In this document: in pieces, positions 45,398-56,404 of the stretch
Position numbering within the stretch: position 1 is the stretch's first letter
Layout of the letters: each line of letters opens with the position of its first letter
Source of the DNA: Cricetomys ansorgei
Taxonomy: Eukaryota; Chordata; Mammalia; Rodentia; Nesomyidae
Assembly (NCBI GenBank): GCA_026225945.1
Contig: JAMJFZ010000770.1
Coordinates: forward strand, 186,001 to 250,000
Direction of reading: 5' to 3'
DNA: 64,000 nucleotides
The notes under the pieces: model-generated
The model's database searches: none
What the model was told of the DNA's origin: nothing
The model's input: the letters and a program-made list of their open reading frames with translations, nothing else
Made by a program: the position numbers and the translations under genes

Positions 45398-45505
45398 TGA
45401 GCCCATCTCTGTGAGCTCGAAGCCAGCCTGATCTATATAGCAAGTTTCAGGCCAGCCAGGACTACACAGTGAGATCCTGTCTCAAAAAGAAACAAGAAAA
45501 GAAAT
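45398..45505 (+). mobile_element. B1 SINE 3' two thirds
   Basis: CATCTCTGTGAGCTCGAAGCC, GGCCAGCCAGGACTACACAG and GAGATCCTGTCTCAAAAAG. Confidence 0.88.
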
Positions 45506-45849
45506 GGGCCCAGGAACAAGTATGCCCTCTGCATTTGCTTCCTAGTCGTGTGCCATACACAGTGTGTTTAGTGTGGGCCAGTAGCAAGTCTTCCCTGGTT
45601 TGTCTGTGGGTTAATTTTTAAAGATCATTAGCCCTCGTAACATTGCGTGATTGTGTATTGTGCAGTGAAGGGCCATGATTATGCTTACCAGAAGGAAAAC
45701 CCAAGTCAGAAAGCCTGTGCTGTTGAGCAGGTTCAGGCTCACCTGCTGCTGCTGTTCCCTGGATCTTGCATCATCATTTCTTGGCTTCTTTGGTTTTGTT
45801 TGTTTTGTTTCCCTGGCGCCGTCCTGTAGTGAACTCTTCATATGAGGTC
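45506..45849. other. No recognised feature
   Basis: Unique-looking intronic sequence. Confidence 0.45.
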
Positions 45850-46055
45850 ATGGGCTGCGAACTTGATTCCTTACTGTGCTTGTCAGTTCGTGCACCGTGT
45901 GTTCACAGTGCAAGGGAGGACAGAAGAAAGAACCAGATCCCCGGATCTGGAGTTCCAAGGGCTTGTGAGCTACCCCACGGGGTGCTGGGAAACGAACTCA
46001 CCTCCTCTGCAAGAGCAGCAAGTGCTCAGTGGAGCCACCTTGCCTACTCCACCTA
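45850..46055 (-). mobile_element. B2/B3 SINE, diverged
   Basis: GAGCTACCCCACGGGGTGC, GGGAAACGAACTCACCTCC and GCAAGAGCAGCAAGTGCTC. Confidence 0.7.
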
Positions 46056-46134
46056 CCCCCACCCCTCCTTTTTAATTTTTCCCCATGGGACAGCTGTATC
46101 TCCATCTGTGTCCTTGGCAGATCCTTCTGCTTTA

Positions 46135-46296
46135 ACCTTCTGGAGTGACTTTGAGCTTTTGATCTTCCTGCCTCCACTTGCTGAGTCCTGGGCTTCCAGG
46201 CTTGGTGTTACTCTCTTGATGGATGCATTTCTGGGGAGCAGAACCCAGGGCTTCATGCATGTTACCAGATTGGCTAAGCTACTCACATCTCCAGCA
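46135..46296 (-). mobile_element. B4 SINE
   Basis: A reversed B1-like part (CTTCCTGCCTCCACTTGCTG) followed by an ID head (AACCCAGGGCTTCATGCATG, ACATCTCCAGC). Confidence 0.6.
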
Positions 46297-47766
46297 TGGC
46301 CGTCTTGTTCAGCATCACGTGGTTGATATGAATCTCTTTTTTGTGGTAGATCTTCTAACTGAGCAGGGCTATTCCTTAAATGGCAGGTGGACTATAGGCC
46401 CTTGTCAGTATGTAAGACACATGAGCTGGTTTTCGTATAAGGCTCAGAGGTTGGAGCAGGAGCTGGCGAATGGCTGTTGAGAACTTGAGAGCCATTCCAG
46501 CTAGGTGGGCTCAGCTCTCCTTCTGAGTTTTGTTTCCTAGCGAAGCTCTCTTGTTTCCAGCGTCCCACTCTATTTCCTGTCATCTTTCCTGAAATTTGAA
46601 GCTCTCCTTTGAGATTTCCAGCCTAGTGTGTGCCGCTTCCGCTGCAGAGTGTTGTAGGATTGTATTCGCTGGCCACTCTTTCTGTCCAGCTAGGCTGTCT
46701 GTGAGAAAGAAGGCAGGAGTAGGTGTCGGAGGGGTTTTACGAATGGCCCACAGGGCCCTCTGGCCTGCTCAGTGGCGTTGCTCAGAGGTAGTGTTAAGCA
46801 GTGTTGAGCCAACAGTGAAGGCCCTTCAGTCTCTCTGAGTCACAGTTACATTAGAGAAGAGTCTCAGTGTGTTCTTATGAATACCTCTAACAGCACCGGC
46901 TCTCCTCATGACAGAGCAGGACACAGGCCAGGAGTTTTCAGCCAACAATAAAATTGGTTGGCATCAAGGCACCGTTTTGTTAGAAGTGTGTTTGTTTCTG
47001 CGGTCGCCTCCAGTCTCTAAGTGACACTCTCACCGTGATGATAGGGTTCTCTTTAAAATTGATGTGTGGGGACTTGTAGATAACAGGGTAGAAGGCACCA
47101 GGCAGTGGACACTGGTCTCCTGTGGGGTTGGCGGCCGTGCGCGGTGCTGCACACTGCTGCGGTTGCTCATGCTCCCCCAGAGCTCCCTGCTCCCTGACTT
47201 CATCTGAAGGGTGCGCTTCTCTGCCGCCGTGAAGGTTATCGCAGAGCAGCTGGACAGCGAGCGGCGTGCTGCTGGAGTTTGCCCCACCTCTCTGGCTTCC
47301 GTCTGCGTCTTTGCTTCCTTAGACTCGGATTTGTGTTGAGGCTTGAGTGGGGCCTTTTCTCTCCCACTTTCTCCAGCCCAGTGGGTGGAGGTGGGTGTAG
47401 CAGCTTCCAGCCTGTTGTCTGCTCAGAGGCACCTGAGGCACCAGGAGGCCACATAGAAGCCCAGGCTTACATGGTTTCTAGCTTGATTCTCCCGTGAATT
47501 CAAGGTGGTCTCCATGGACAGTAGATGGTGCGCAAGCGCACCTGCTTTTCTCCTGGTGTGCCAGCATCTGTCTGTGTAGCTCTGGCGTCCTTACCTGGCC
47601 TTCCTTTTTGGGGAGAGGTGCTGTCTTTGAACGCCTGGAACTCCACCTGGCGTGTCTCCGGGTGGTCACCCGTAGCATTTTTTTATGGACTGTGGTCTGA
47701 CGATTTCAGTCCTGTCTTAAATTGGCATTGCTGATGGATGCCCACCCCAGCAGTGCTCCCGCAGAC
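46297..47766. other. No recognised feature
   Basis: 1.5 kb of intron without a gene or nameable repeat. Confidence 0.45.
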
Positions 47767-47792
47767 GGGGGGGGGGGGGGGGGGGGGGGGGG
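47767..47792 (+). repeat. (G)26 homopolymer
   Basis: Twenty-six uninterrupted G, a strong G-quadruplex candidate and a place where read or assembly length errors are likely. Confidence 0.9.
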
Positions 47793-48149
47793 ATGGGCGG
47801 GCCATGTGTCTGTGGTATGGAGGCTGTGGGGAGAGCTCGGGGAGGAGACCCTACCTGTGTCCAGATTTCTGTTCTCTCCTGAGGTGAGCGGCCTGGTACT
47901 GTTAGGACTGAACCGTTGGTCGACAACAGGGTCTGCTGCTGCCTCCACATGGACTTCCTGCTTTACTGAGCAGTCTGGTTCTTAAAACAACACGCTTTCT
48001 TGCCAACTGAGATTTCCACAGTTTGGAATTCTCAGCTAGAGCTGAGCACGGTGTGCACCGCACCAGAGGGAGACGCTGGTGCTGCTGCGGGTGCTTTGCA
48101 GGGTCGGTGTGCTTTTCCCTGCCAGGAGCCAGCCTGACCTCCAGTGCTG
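47793..48149. other. No recognised feature
   Basis: Unique-looking intronic sequence. Confidence 0.45.
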
Positions 48150-48302
48150 TGCCAGAGCCCCCTCCCCACCCCAGCCCCAGCCCCAGCCCCTCCCCACCCC
48201 AGCCCAGTCTGTGCCAGAGCCCCCTCCCCACCCCAGCCCCCTCCCCACCCCAGCCTCAGCCCCTCCCCTCCCCACCCCAGCCCAGTCTGTGCCAGAGCAC
48301 CC
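48150..48302. repeat. C-rich tandem repeat (CCCCACCCCAGCC type)
   Basis: Three larger blocks that start GTGCCAGAGC with CCCTCCCCACCCCAGCCC inside, plus 6-bp AGCCCC slips. The minus strand is G-rich with many GGGG runs. Confidence 0.9.
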
Positions 48303-49218
48303 TTTCCAGTTTTATCGCCACTGCTCTCATGCTGTCTGCGTTTCAGATACACTTTTTTTTTTGGTATCTGGAAAGTAAGTCCTCCTTCCTGTTCTGTTTT
48401 GTTTTTTTCTCCTCTCTAGAACCTTCTTAGTGTTTTCTTCTGCACTTGTCCTGCTACATTTCACAACCATTGGCTGCCCTCCTGAGCTAGGCATTCTGAC
48501 CATTGCTTGGGCTCCTGTGTAAGGAACAGTCATGAGGCAGACGCCTGGTCATCGAGTTCTCCCCAGTGCATTTGGGATCGAGCATTCATGAATGGCGTTC
48601 AGGTTTACCTCTTAAATACTTGGGAGATGTGTGTATGAATGAATAGAGACTTTTGACCCCTGGGCAGTCTTACAGAGGTCTTTGCGGAAATGGTCACCAC
48701 AAACACCCATTCCTCCTACGCGTGGTCCCTGAAGACAAGTCCTTAAGATTCTTCTCAGGAAGCTGAATGGCCCGCGATTAAACATGGGGCAAGCCAAAGG
48801 CTCCTCTCCAGTGCGTGGCTTCCTGTGCTTTTGTGGGCTTTACCCTTGTTTTTTATTTAGTCCCCTTCTGATAAAAAGTTTATGAGGAAGTTACCTCGTG
48901 AGATACTAAACCATCCTTTCTTTGTGGGAACCTGAGCACTCTGCCCCTAGCTAAACCGTCGCTAACGGGAAGATCCGCGCTGCGGTGGGTACGGTGGTCC
49001 CTCCTTGCAAGGGTGTGAACCACACTGTGCTTTTTCACGTGTACTTTGTAGGCCAGGCTGGGGGCCTGTAGAGGTGAAGGCTGCCGCCCCGGCTGTCTGC
49101 AGCTGTGGGCGGTGTCTCAGAGCTCAGAGTGCCAGCCTTTCGTGGGGTTCACTTCCTAGGGCGACGTCTGTATCATGTGCTTTGGTTTGCCCATGTCACG
49201 TAGCAGGAACCAGAGCTT
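48303..49218. other. No recognised feature
   Basis: Unique-looking intronic sequence. Confidence 0.45.
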
Positions 49219-49234
49219 CCCCCCCCCCCCCCCC
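49219..49234. repeat. (C)16 homopolymer
   Basis: Sixteen uninterrupted C. Confidence 0.9.
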
Positions 49235-49343
49235 AGCGATACTCCGTTGTATGGAACATGCTCTGTTTATCTCTTCGTTCGCTGGCGGCCCCTCAGTCTT
49301 GCTCACCTGTTATGATAGCTCTACTTTAAGCGTTCATGCATAG

Positions 49344-49498
49344 GCTTTTTGTTTTTTTTCGAGATAGGGTTTCTTTGTAATGCAGGCTGTCCTGGAACTC
49401 ACAGTGTAGACCAGGCTGGCCTCGCACTCACAGAGATCAGTCTGCCTCTGCCTCCAGAGTGCTGGGACTAAAGGTGCGCTCCACCACCGCCCGGCTTC
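49344..49498 (-). mobile_element. B1 SINE, full length
   Basis: GAGATAGGGTTTCTTTGTAATG, AGACCAGGCTGGCCTCGC, CTGCCTCTGCCTCCAGAGTG and CACCACCGCCCGGC in reverse. Confidence 0.93.
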
Positions 49499-49654
49499 CT
49501 CACCAGTGGACATTTGGGTACTTGAGTCCCTGTTCTCCACCATCCAGGCCCAGCTGCTGCTCGCAAGGCTGCGCTCTAGTGGAACTGAGGTGGGAACTAG
49601 CAAACACATTTTTTTAAAATCTTGTAGTTGTTTAGCTGCAGTGGCGGTTCAGCC

Positions 49655-49920
49655 AAGAAGACAAGGAGGCATTTTCATACGTGGAAGCCCTGGGAAGCGC
49701 TATTCACAGTAGCACCCTGAGCATCTGAGCTCATGTGTTTTTTTTTATTGATTCAGAACTCCTCAGGTGTTCTACTGACAGCACATACAGACCATAAGCA
49801 ATCAAACACCCCCCACAGAAATCCAACACCTACAGATGATACAAAACACCAAGACCTAGGCAGCCCTCACCCAACAGTGCACAAAACAATTATTTTATAC
49901 ATATCTAAAAATCTGGAGTC
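49655..49920 (-). mobile_element. Solo LTR-A copy
   Basis: GACAAGGAGGCATTTTCATACG, CCTGAGCATCTGAGCTCATG, TTTTTATTGATTCAGAACTCC and CACCAAGACCTAGGCAGCCC align with 34110-34375. The reverse strand has the AATAAA signal. Confidence 0.6.
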
Positions 49921-50644
49921 TGGCTTTAGAATCTGTGATATCTTATGGCATTTGACATGTCAGATGTTATGGCCTGTCTGACAGTTGGCTTAAGTCTACT
50001 AAATACTATATAAAACTGGCAGGACACATGGGTAGACTATTGTAGGGTGGCCTCAGAGTCAAGGGGTTGCCCAGCGACCCCTTTCCGAGGCTCCTTAGTT
50101 GAGTGTCAGTGTTTCTTACCTGGGTCACCCTCACACCTCCTGACTGGACTCCTCTTGTAATCTCAGTTTAGCAGCAGATGACAGCACATGGTCATGAATG
50201 GCATTATCCTTCTACCTGACACTCACCCAGACATCCTGCAGCCAGGGCGCCAGGCTCTGCATGCTGCTCCCACTACTGTCTGCCTTGTGCTCCTCCTGCT
50301 TCCACCCATGGGTGGGCGTCCTGCCTGTCGAATGTGGATTTTCCTAATGTACTTCATTCTCCTCTGGTGGATCTCCTTCCCCCAGGTATCTCAAGGCCTA
50401 CTTGCTCAGGTCTCTGTTCACATCTAACCCCCAAGAAAAGTTTTCCCTGACTGCCCTCTCTAGAATGACACCTGCCTCTCCCATGAACATTCTTTACCCA
50501 GTAAGCACCACAGGCTGAGTACCAGAGGCCTGGTGTATAAGCACAGGCCTCACCTTCCAGCATCATTGGGAATCACCTTGGATAGACGTCTTCAGCTGTA
50601 AAGTCTGTCTGATACGGTGGCCCCCCTGTAGTGGGACGCTTGAA
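49921..50644. other. No recognised feature
   Basis: Unique-looking intronic sequence. Confidence 0.4.
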
Positions 50645-51181
50645 AGGAGTTTGTTATTTTGCTTCTTTAAAAATGCAAAATAGTATGTGGACTGTGTTTT
50701 CCCATCCCAGGTGTGGTGGATGATAATGAGCTTGATATGGACTATTTGTTGCCAATGGCTGTAATTTGGTTATGTACAGCTGTTTTGCCATGTGTAGCTT
50801 GTTCTTGTGATTGTGTGACACTTTGACTTCTGGGAACTTTTGCTTAGAGTATATAAGGGTTGAATCCTGGAGAGCTGAGGGTGGTTGGTTGGTTGGGTTT
50901 TGGTTCGTTGATTGTTGATGGGTTGGTTTGTTGGTTTGTTAGTTATTGTTTAGAGGAACATTGGTTGGAGAAATTGGGTTCAAGGATATTGAGCTGAGAT
51001 GCTGGTCCAGCTCAGTATCAGCTCCTGCTCTCCAAGCTGCAGACAGCCAAAAAGAGCTGTGACTATTTCTTTCTTTCTCTGTATCAAGGCTGCCAACAAG
51101 GGCAGAGAAGATTTCTTTCTATTTCTGTCTTTTCTTTCTCCTTACTGAAATTATTGAGGGTAACAGCAGCTAACTGCTACA
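50645..51181 (+). mobile_element. LTR in sense orientation with TATA box and PBS-like end
   Basis: The stretch includes CCATGTGTAGCTTGTTCTTG, a TATA box (GTATATAAGG, 50849-50858) and a CT-rich/TTTCTTTCT region, and ends in CA at 51181. Two bases later TGGTGCCC begins at 51184, the spacing expected for a retroviral primer binding site. The interior is lost; LTR-A sequence follows. The left end is approximate. Confidence 0.6.
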
Positions 51182-51189
51182 AGTGGTGC

Positions 51190-51790
51190 CCTACTTGTAG
51201 ACAAGGAGACATTCTCATAGATGTAAACCCTGCCAGACCTCTGCAGAGGGACCTGTCATGGCAAGCTCCATGCTGGACAGTGGAACCCCAATCATCAGAT
51301 CTCAGGGATTTTTATTGATACAGAAGCTCCTCAGGTATTCTATTGATCCAAAAACTCTACCCCCTCATCCTAAGGCCTATTTGCATAATGAAAGAAACGT
51401 GTAGCCTGGACTCATCCCACAATCCTTTAGCAGCTGAGATATGCCACCTTTATGGTAGGGAGCTCAAGGCCCAAGAAGATCCCATAACCCTTCAACAGCA
51501 GAGCTGTGTCACCTTTATGGTGGGGGAAATCAAGGCCTAAGAAGAGTGTTCTCTCCTTGTTGCTGGAGACTGGGAGAAGGACAACAAGAATTCCTCCACA
51601 GCAGCTCTGCACAATGGCTCTGGCAGAGAGCTGTGAGCAGGTGCAGATCATGAGAAAGCAAACATCTTAATCACAGATTTACATAAAGCCAACACCTGCA
51701 AATAATACAAACTGCCAAGGCTTAGTCCCTCCATCAGTGTTCAAGTAATTATTATGAGCATAATTAGAAATAAGCTCCAACAGCCACCAC
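51190..51790 (-). mobile_element. LTR-A copy, longer and rearranged
   Basis: GACAAGGAGACATTCTCATAG, CCATGCTGGACAGTGGAACCC and TTTTTATTGATACAGAAGC match LTR-A. About 300 bp not seen in the other copies (including an internal imperfect repeat, GCAGCTGAGATATGCCACC at 51430 and GCAGAGCTGTGTCACC at 51498) separate this from the shared CAACACCTGCAAATAATAC end. Confidence 0.55.
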
Positions 51791-53081
51791 TTTGAGCCCT
51801 GGTAAAGGGAAAGAACATGGATAGTTCATTAGCTCTAAGTGTCTCTGGATGTGACATATCTTAGGCTTACATGGCTCAAGCAAGTCACATTGCCACTCCT
51901 AATATTAGTTGGCCTGCTTGGGTTTTCTGTAGCATTTTGCCACCTGACATGCTTGTCTACCCTTTTCCTTTCCTTTTTTCTCCTGTAGGTAGTAAGCACA
52001 CAGAGTAGGGCCTCTGCTCTGAAGTCCCTGCTGAAGCCTGGGGCCTAGAGACATGCGTAGTTTATAGTAAGTGCTCAGTGGAACTTAGAGTGGGTTAGGG
52101 AGACTGCCAACCTCATTCACTTGGTCACTGGCGGTGAGCTGGGAGGAGGGGAGGAGATGGGAGGAGAGCAGCCAGGCAGGCTTCTAGAGAGAGCTGTGCC
52201 AGGGTAAAGCTCAGGACCAGGGTTCACAGCTCAGCTGTGTGTGGGGCTGCTCTTTTCAGGTGTCCTGTGTCATGCTGGTCTCTCTCTGGTCACCTCCCGG
52301 TGGGGTTGACATAGTGGGGTGGTAGCCACTTAGCTTGTAATTCAGCTTTTTTAGGGAGTGTGGGGAGGATCCATGCTGGGGATCACGCCCAGTGCTCAGG
52401 GGTGCTGGGCCAGTGCCCACCACAGAGCCCTCAAATTAATTCTGACTTTGCAAGTAGGTTTGTCCCCCATTCTGCAGCCAAAAAGAGCTGAGACTTATGG
52501 CTCAATGTAAACTAAGGCTGGCCATGCTCAGCAGCCACACTGTCCTTGTGTCCTGTTGAGGCCCTAGGCAGCAGGGTGCTCTGTTAGGTTTGGGATCTGG
52601 CAAGCTTTGGTGAAGAGTGTACAACACTGTGTGGTGGTTCTGGTGTAGAAGTGTGCGGGGCCTAACCCGGGAGGAAGTAGCTGGGCTATTTCTGTATGCT
52701 TGCACAAACACCGTGACCACAGCACCAACTGTAATGGGTAAGTCCACCCGCAGGGAATTTCTTACGAATAAGATACAGAATCTGAAAGGGCCTCCTCAGT
52801 GGTGTCTCCAGTGGCCTTGATCTTGGTGAGCTAAGCGTGTCCTCTGTGAGAGGCTGTGCTCTGTCACAGGCTTGTGGAGTGCAGGGGAAGGCATGTGGGC
52901 TCTCTCCGATGCCCTGCACATCCTTGGGCAGGCAGAAGTGAAGGGCACCCACAGTGGTACAGAGTGAGGAGCACAGTCTGGGTGCAGCAGAGGATCCACA
53001 GAGCAGGGCATGGGCGGTTGGGACTAGAGGCATTGGGTCTGGAAGTGTGAAGTGCAGAGTGTGAGGCCTGGGTGGGGGGCG
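51791..53081. other. Mostly unique; ID-like fragment at 52365-52432
   Basis: CATGCTGGGGATCACGCCC is a reversed ID-type piece. The long minus frame 52686-53162 runs out of the LTR and is not a gene. Confidence 0.4.
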
Positions 53082-53518
53082 TGTTAAAGTATCTTTTGAT
53101 AGCTTAATGAGAATCCAGCGTTGAATTTCCCAATGCTCTTTATTAATCACAAACCATGTCAAATCTCAGGGAATTCAATAACCGAGTGGCTAGGCAGAGA
53201 CTTCATCTTTCTTCCCATATCCTCCTTTTTCATCAGCCTCTCCTCTTCTGCCTTAGCCCCCCTTTTCTTCTCCCCCGCCCCCTTTCTACTTCCAGGCCTT
53301 CATTACAACACAATGGTATTAGGCTGGGGGTGATGAGAGTCTGTGCACGTGACCTGCGTGACCGGTCACCTTCAGTTGTCTATCTGTTCAGATCTCAAGG
53401 CTAGCACAAGGGTGTGACTAGGTAGGAAGCAAGGCCTGCTCTGCTGCAAGGCATCTGGCTTCCCAGTTACAAGGCATCAAAACCAAAACAGCACACAAGA
53501 ATAAAGTATCCCACAACA
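53082..53518 (-). repeat. 3' LTR of the provirus
   Basis: 437 bp bounded by TGTTAAAG and CCACAACA, with AATAAA on minus at 53139-53144. A purine-rich AAAAAGGGTGAGA lies on the minus strand just before it, in the position of a polypurine tract. Confidence 0.9.
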
Positions 53519-54719
53519 TCTCACCCTTTTTGTTTACAATAAGAACAATATTGACTCAATCAAATGAAGCTAAGATATAAAGTTATAGTCTGTCAAATAT
53601 CAAGTCTAAATTTCAGCAGACTGCTCCTGCAGTTCAAATGTCTTTGATGATTGTAACTGTTCCATAACATCAGGTATCAAGTCCAAAGTTCACCAATTGT
53701 TAATAAAAGTTCACCAACTGTTCATAATAGTTCATTGTTTAGCAAAATGCTCGTGCAGTTCAAATGTCAGCAGGTATCTGCATCTGCATCATCACAATTC
53801 AGCACTGTGAGAGCTGCCTCAATTTTCAAAACAGGCTCCCTGTCGGCTGCAGAGTCGTCCCCAAGATGATGTCAGAGGACAAGGTAGTTTTATGAAGCCA
53901 ATAGCTTCCTAAATTTCTCCTTTTCAAGATGGTCGTGCCTGGCTTAGGAGAGAATTAATGAACAATGAAAATGACCCGTCTGTGGGTTACTGACAGCACG
54001 ATCAGCACCGTGTCTTAGGAAAATTCACGTCATAACTCTCATATCCCGTCTCTGACTGCCACTCTCTGTATTAAGCTGGGGAATTCAATTCTTTGTAATC
54101 CATAGCTTCTGGCCTATAAGCAGCACAGGAGCAAGGCAGCCAAGAAGACCTTCAACAGTCCATTTTGAGATTGAAGGCTGGACACTCTGATGTCTCTCTT
54201 CAGCCCAGTGGTCTCTGGATACTCTGTTGGATGTTTCATTTCTGAAAAGACAAAAACACAACCTTTCCCCGACATGGGGTGGAGTCTCCACACTCCAGGC
54301 TATTATTATTAGAGCAAAATGCTTATTATTTGAAGTTAAAATACCCAATTATAAATATATCCTATACTCCTTTCTTTTTTAAATTTAAGCTGAAGTTTTA
54401 TTTACCATACATAATTCTAAAATCCAATAATTTGTCCCTTTCTTGCTGGACACTCATTTAGCACACCAGCCTGGGGAGTTGTAGGTGTTACTTATAACAG
54501 GAACAGCTAGCCACCACAATGCCTTATGGGCTTTGTAGTCCATGACAAACCCAGGAAGTTTGGAACTTTTTCCAACATTAACCATAAACAATCTTTCAAA
54601 TACAGGTAAAATAAATCTTTCTTGCCAACCAGAGAAAACCAGATGTCAAATCCCTGGAGGACCAGGACCAGTTGGCTGAATTTTTTGTCCAAACTCGTGA
54701 ACATAGCTGGGCTGGTTAT
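53519..54719 (-). pseudogene. Provirus 3' region, no recognisable env
   Basis: About 1.2 kb between the RT remnant and the 3' LTR. Only short frames occur (54507-54704, 54085-54348) and none looks like integrase or envelope. The region contains tandem-like CAAATGTC/CACCAACTGTTCATAA words near 53640-53770. Confidence 0.5.
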
Positions 54720-55106
54720 TTAACAACCAGAGCCAAGCGGCTGCTGAGAGAAAACTCTAACACAGGCAGTGTAGACTCTGCCCAAGCTCTCTGAGTTGCT
54801 TTGTGCAACGATCCATTTTAATATATTGTCCTCCTTTTGTATCATGAGCTCAGTAGAGGAGCAATCAGAAAGCATACAATCAAGCTTGAGGTCTAGGAAA
54901 TTTACATATGCATTCTGTAATCTGCTGTCTACCTGAGTTAACTCCTTTTCTGCTGTTGTTAAACTTCTGGGGCTGTTTAAATCTGAATTGCCATGTAATG
55001 CTTCTCCCAGCAGTTTTTGAAAGTCATTAAGAGTTTGTAATTGATCTCTCCTGATCTGTTGATTTATCGTATAGCCCAGATAGTTGATAAATTCACTTTT
55101 AAGCAC
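54720..55106 (-). pseudogene. pol: Reverse transcriptase thumb/connection remnant
   Basis: A 128-codon frame beginning MLKSEFINYLGYTINQQ and including RRDQLQTLNDFQKLLG is typical of the RT region after the palm. It then runs through LNSPRSLTTAEKEL and decays. It is in a different frame from the palm piece. RNase H and integrase are not recognisable downstream. Confidence 0.75.
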
Positions 55107-55159
55107 CTTTTTCTGGAGCTGTCTGTAATCTCCAACACAGTAAAATTCTTTTCACCATA

Positions 55160-55445
55160 TTAAACATTTTTTTCTAAAGTGACTATATTAAAGTCTGCCA
55201 ATAAAATATCTAGTGGCTTTTGTACAAAATATTGACATAAAGTTGTTCTATTTAACATTTCTTGGAGGAGGACTCTCCATTGATACGTTTTAACAGGTTG
55301 AGAATTATTATATGTTGGTACAGTAAGAGCAAATTTTTCTCTATCCTGTTCTTGTAAAGGAATTACAGACTGTACATAGCCCATTGGCTGAATTACTTCG
55401 TTTATTGCTAAACTTTTGTTCTACCCATACAGGCTTGTTCATTAG
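55160..55445 (-). pseudogene. pol: Reverse transcriptase remnant, fingers/palm with deletions
   Basis: The 74-codon frame 55160-55384 includes REKFALTVPTYNNSQPVKTY and TLCQYFVQKPLD, clearly class II RT palm sequence. The segment with the first catalytic Asp is missing upstream, and the stretch that should carry the YMDD box is absent: the reading passes directly from KPLD to ILLADF. These are internal deletions, not point changes, so the polymerase cannot be active. Confidence 0.8.
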
Positions 55446-55559
55446 CCATTTTAGAGGTAGAGCTGTTGGTACTTCAATACTTCCTATATCTTGCTCATGG
55501 ACAACCTGGACAGCCTGTGATTATTTTTGATAACATTTTTTAATATCTTTATCAATAGC

Positions 55560-55900
55560 ATCTCGAATCTTACAGGTTGTCTCTGATATTGAAGGAATGT
55601 TAACCTGCACTTTCCATTGTTTCAAGAGGTCTCTTCTCCACAAGTTCATAGCTATGACTGCTATATATGGTCTTATATTTCCTATTTGACCTTCTGGTCC
55701 TATGCATTTTACCCATGTTGCACTCTGCTTTACTTGAGATGAGGTTCCTATCCTAAGAGCTGAGTAGTTACCTCTTGAAGAGGCCAGCTTGGATTCCAGA
55801 AGTCTTTTGAAATGACTGTTACATTAGCTCCTGTGTCTAACAATCCCTCAACCAAAATTCCATTTATCTGTACTTTTAACTTAGGTCTCTGATCATTTAT
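55560..55900 (-). pseudogene. pro: Retroviral protease remnant
   Basis: An aspartic protease active-site motif DTGA is encoded at 55837-55826, preceded by a hydrophobic strand, as in retroviral proteases. An in-frame stop follows within about 25 codons and the rest continues in another frame. The enzyme cleaves Gag-Pol polyproteins in intact relatives. Here it is not continuous. Confidence 0.75.
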
Positions 55901-56140
55901 AGTTGCTTGCAAAATACCTGTTTTTCAGTATTTTTAAATTCACTTGTTTTATCAGCTCTGTCCTTAATAGCAAAGTCTAGAACATTACTGTCTTTAGCTG
56001 TAGGCATTACCTGTTTTAATCTCTCTGAGGGTGTGTTAATTGCTGGTATGAAATTGTTGACTCATGTTTTCTATGGTAGGAATGTAAGTCAAGCCCCCTA
56101 GGGCGTTTTCCCCACAGCAGAGAATTACCTTGAATATCTG

Positions 56141-56404
56141 TTACAGGTCGACATTATTAGTCCAATGTCTGCCTTTGCCACACCTTCTACATATTCCAGG
56201 AAACTGAGGTTTTCTTTCTGGCTTATTATCAGAGAAAGCATTATTTCTAAAATCCTTTTGTCTACAGTCCTTTTTAAAATGACCTGACTTTCCACAGCCA
56301 AAACATCTGACTTTTTGATTTTTAAGACACTGAACAATTGTTTGTCCAATCATTCCATAGGCTGCTATTGCCTCTTTAAATCTAGCATTTTTGTATGTTG
56401 CCAT
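56141..56404 (-). pseudogene. gag: gag nucleocapsid remnant with zinc knuckles
   Basis: The frame holds one complete CX2CX4HX4C knuckle (CFGCGKSGHFKKDC) and, after a basic linker, a second that starts CRRCGKGRHW but loses its last Cys: the frame shifts at that point and soon stops. Two knuckles of this spacing are typical of class II/ERVK-type Gag. Nucleocapsid binds viral RNA in intact relatives; this copy is broken. Confidence 0.8.

Noticed and set aside
52686..53162. 158-codon minus frame next to the provirus
   Set aside because: Its start lies in the LTR and it reads out into flanking DNA. No similarity to known proteins.
53519..54719. env gene of the provirus
   Set aside because: The space is only 1.2 kb, with short frames and no signal peptide, cleavage site or transmembrane pattern.
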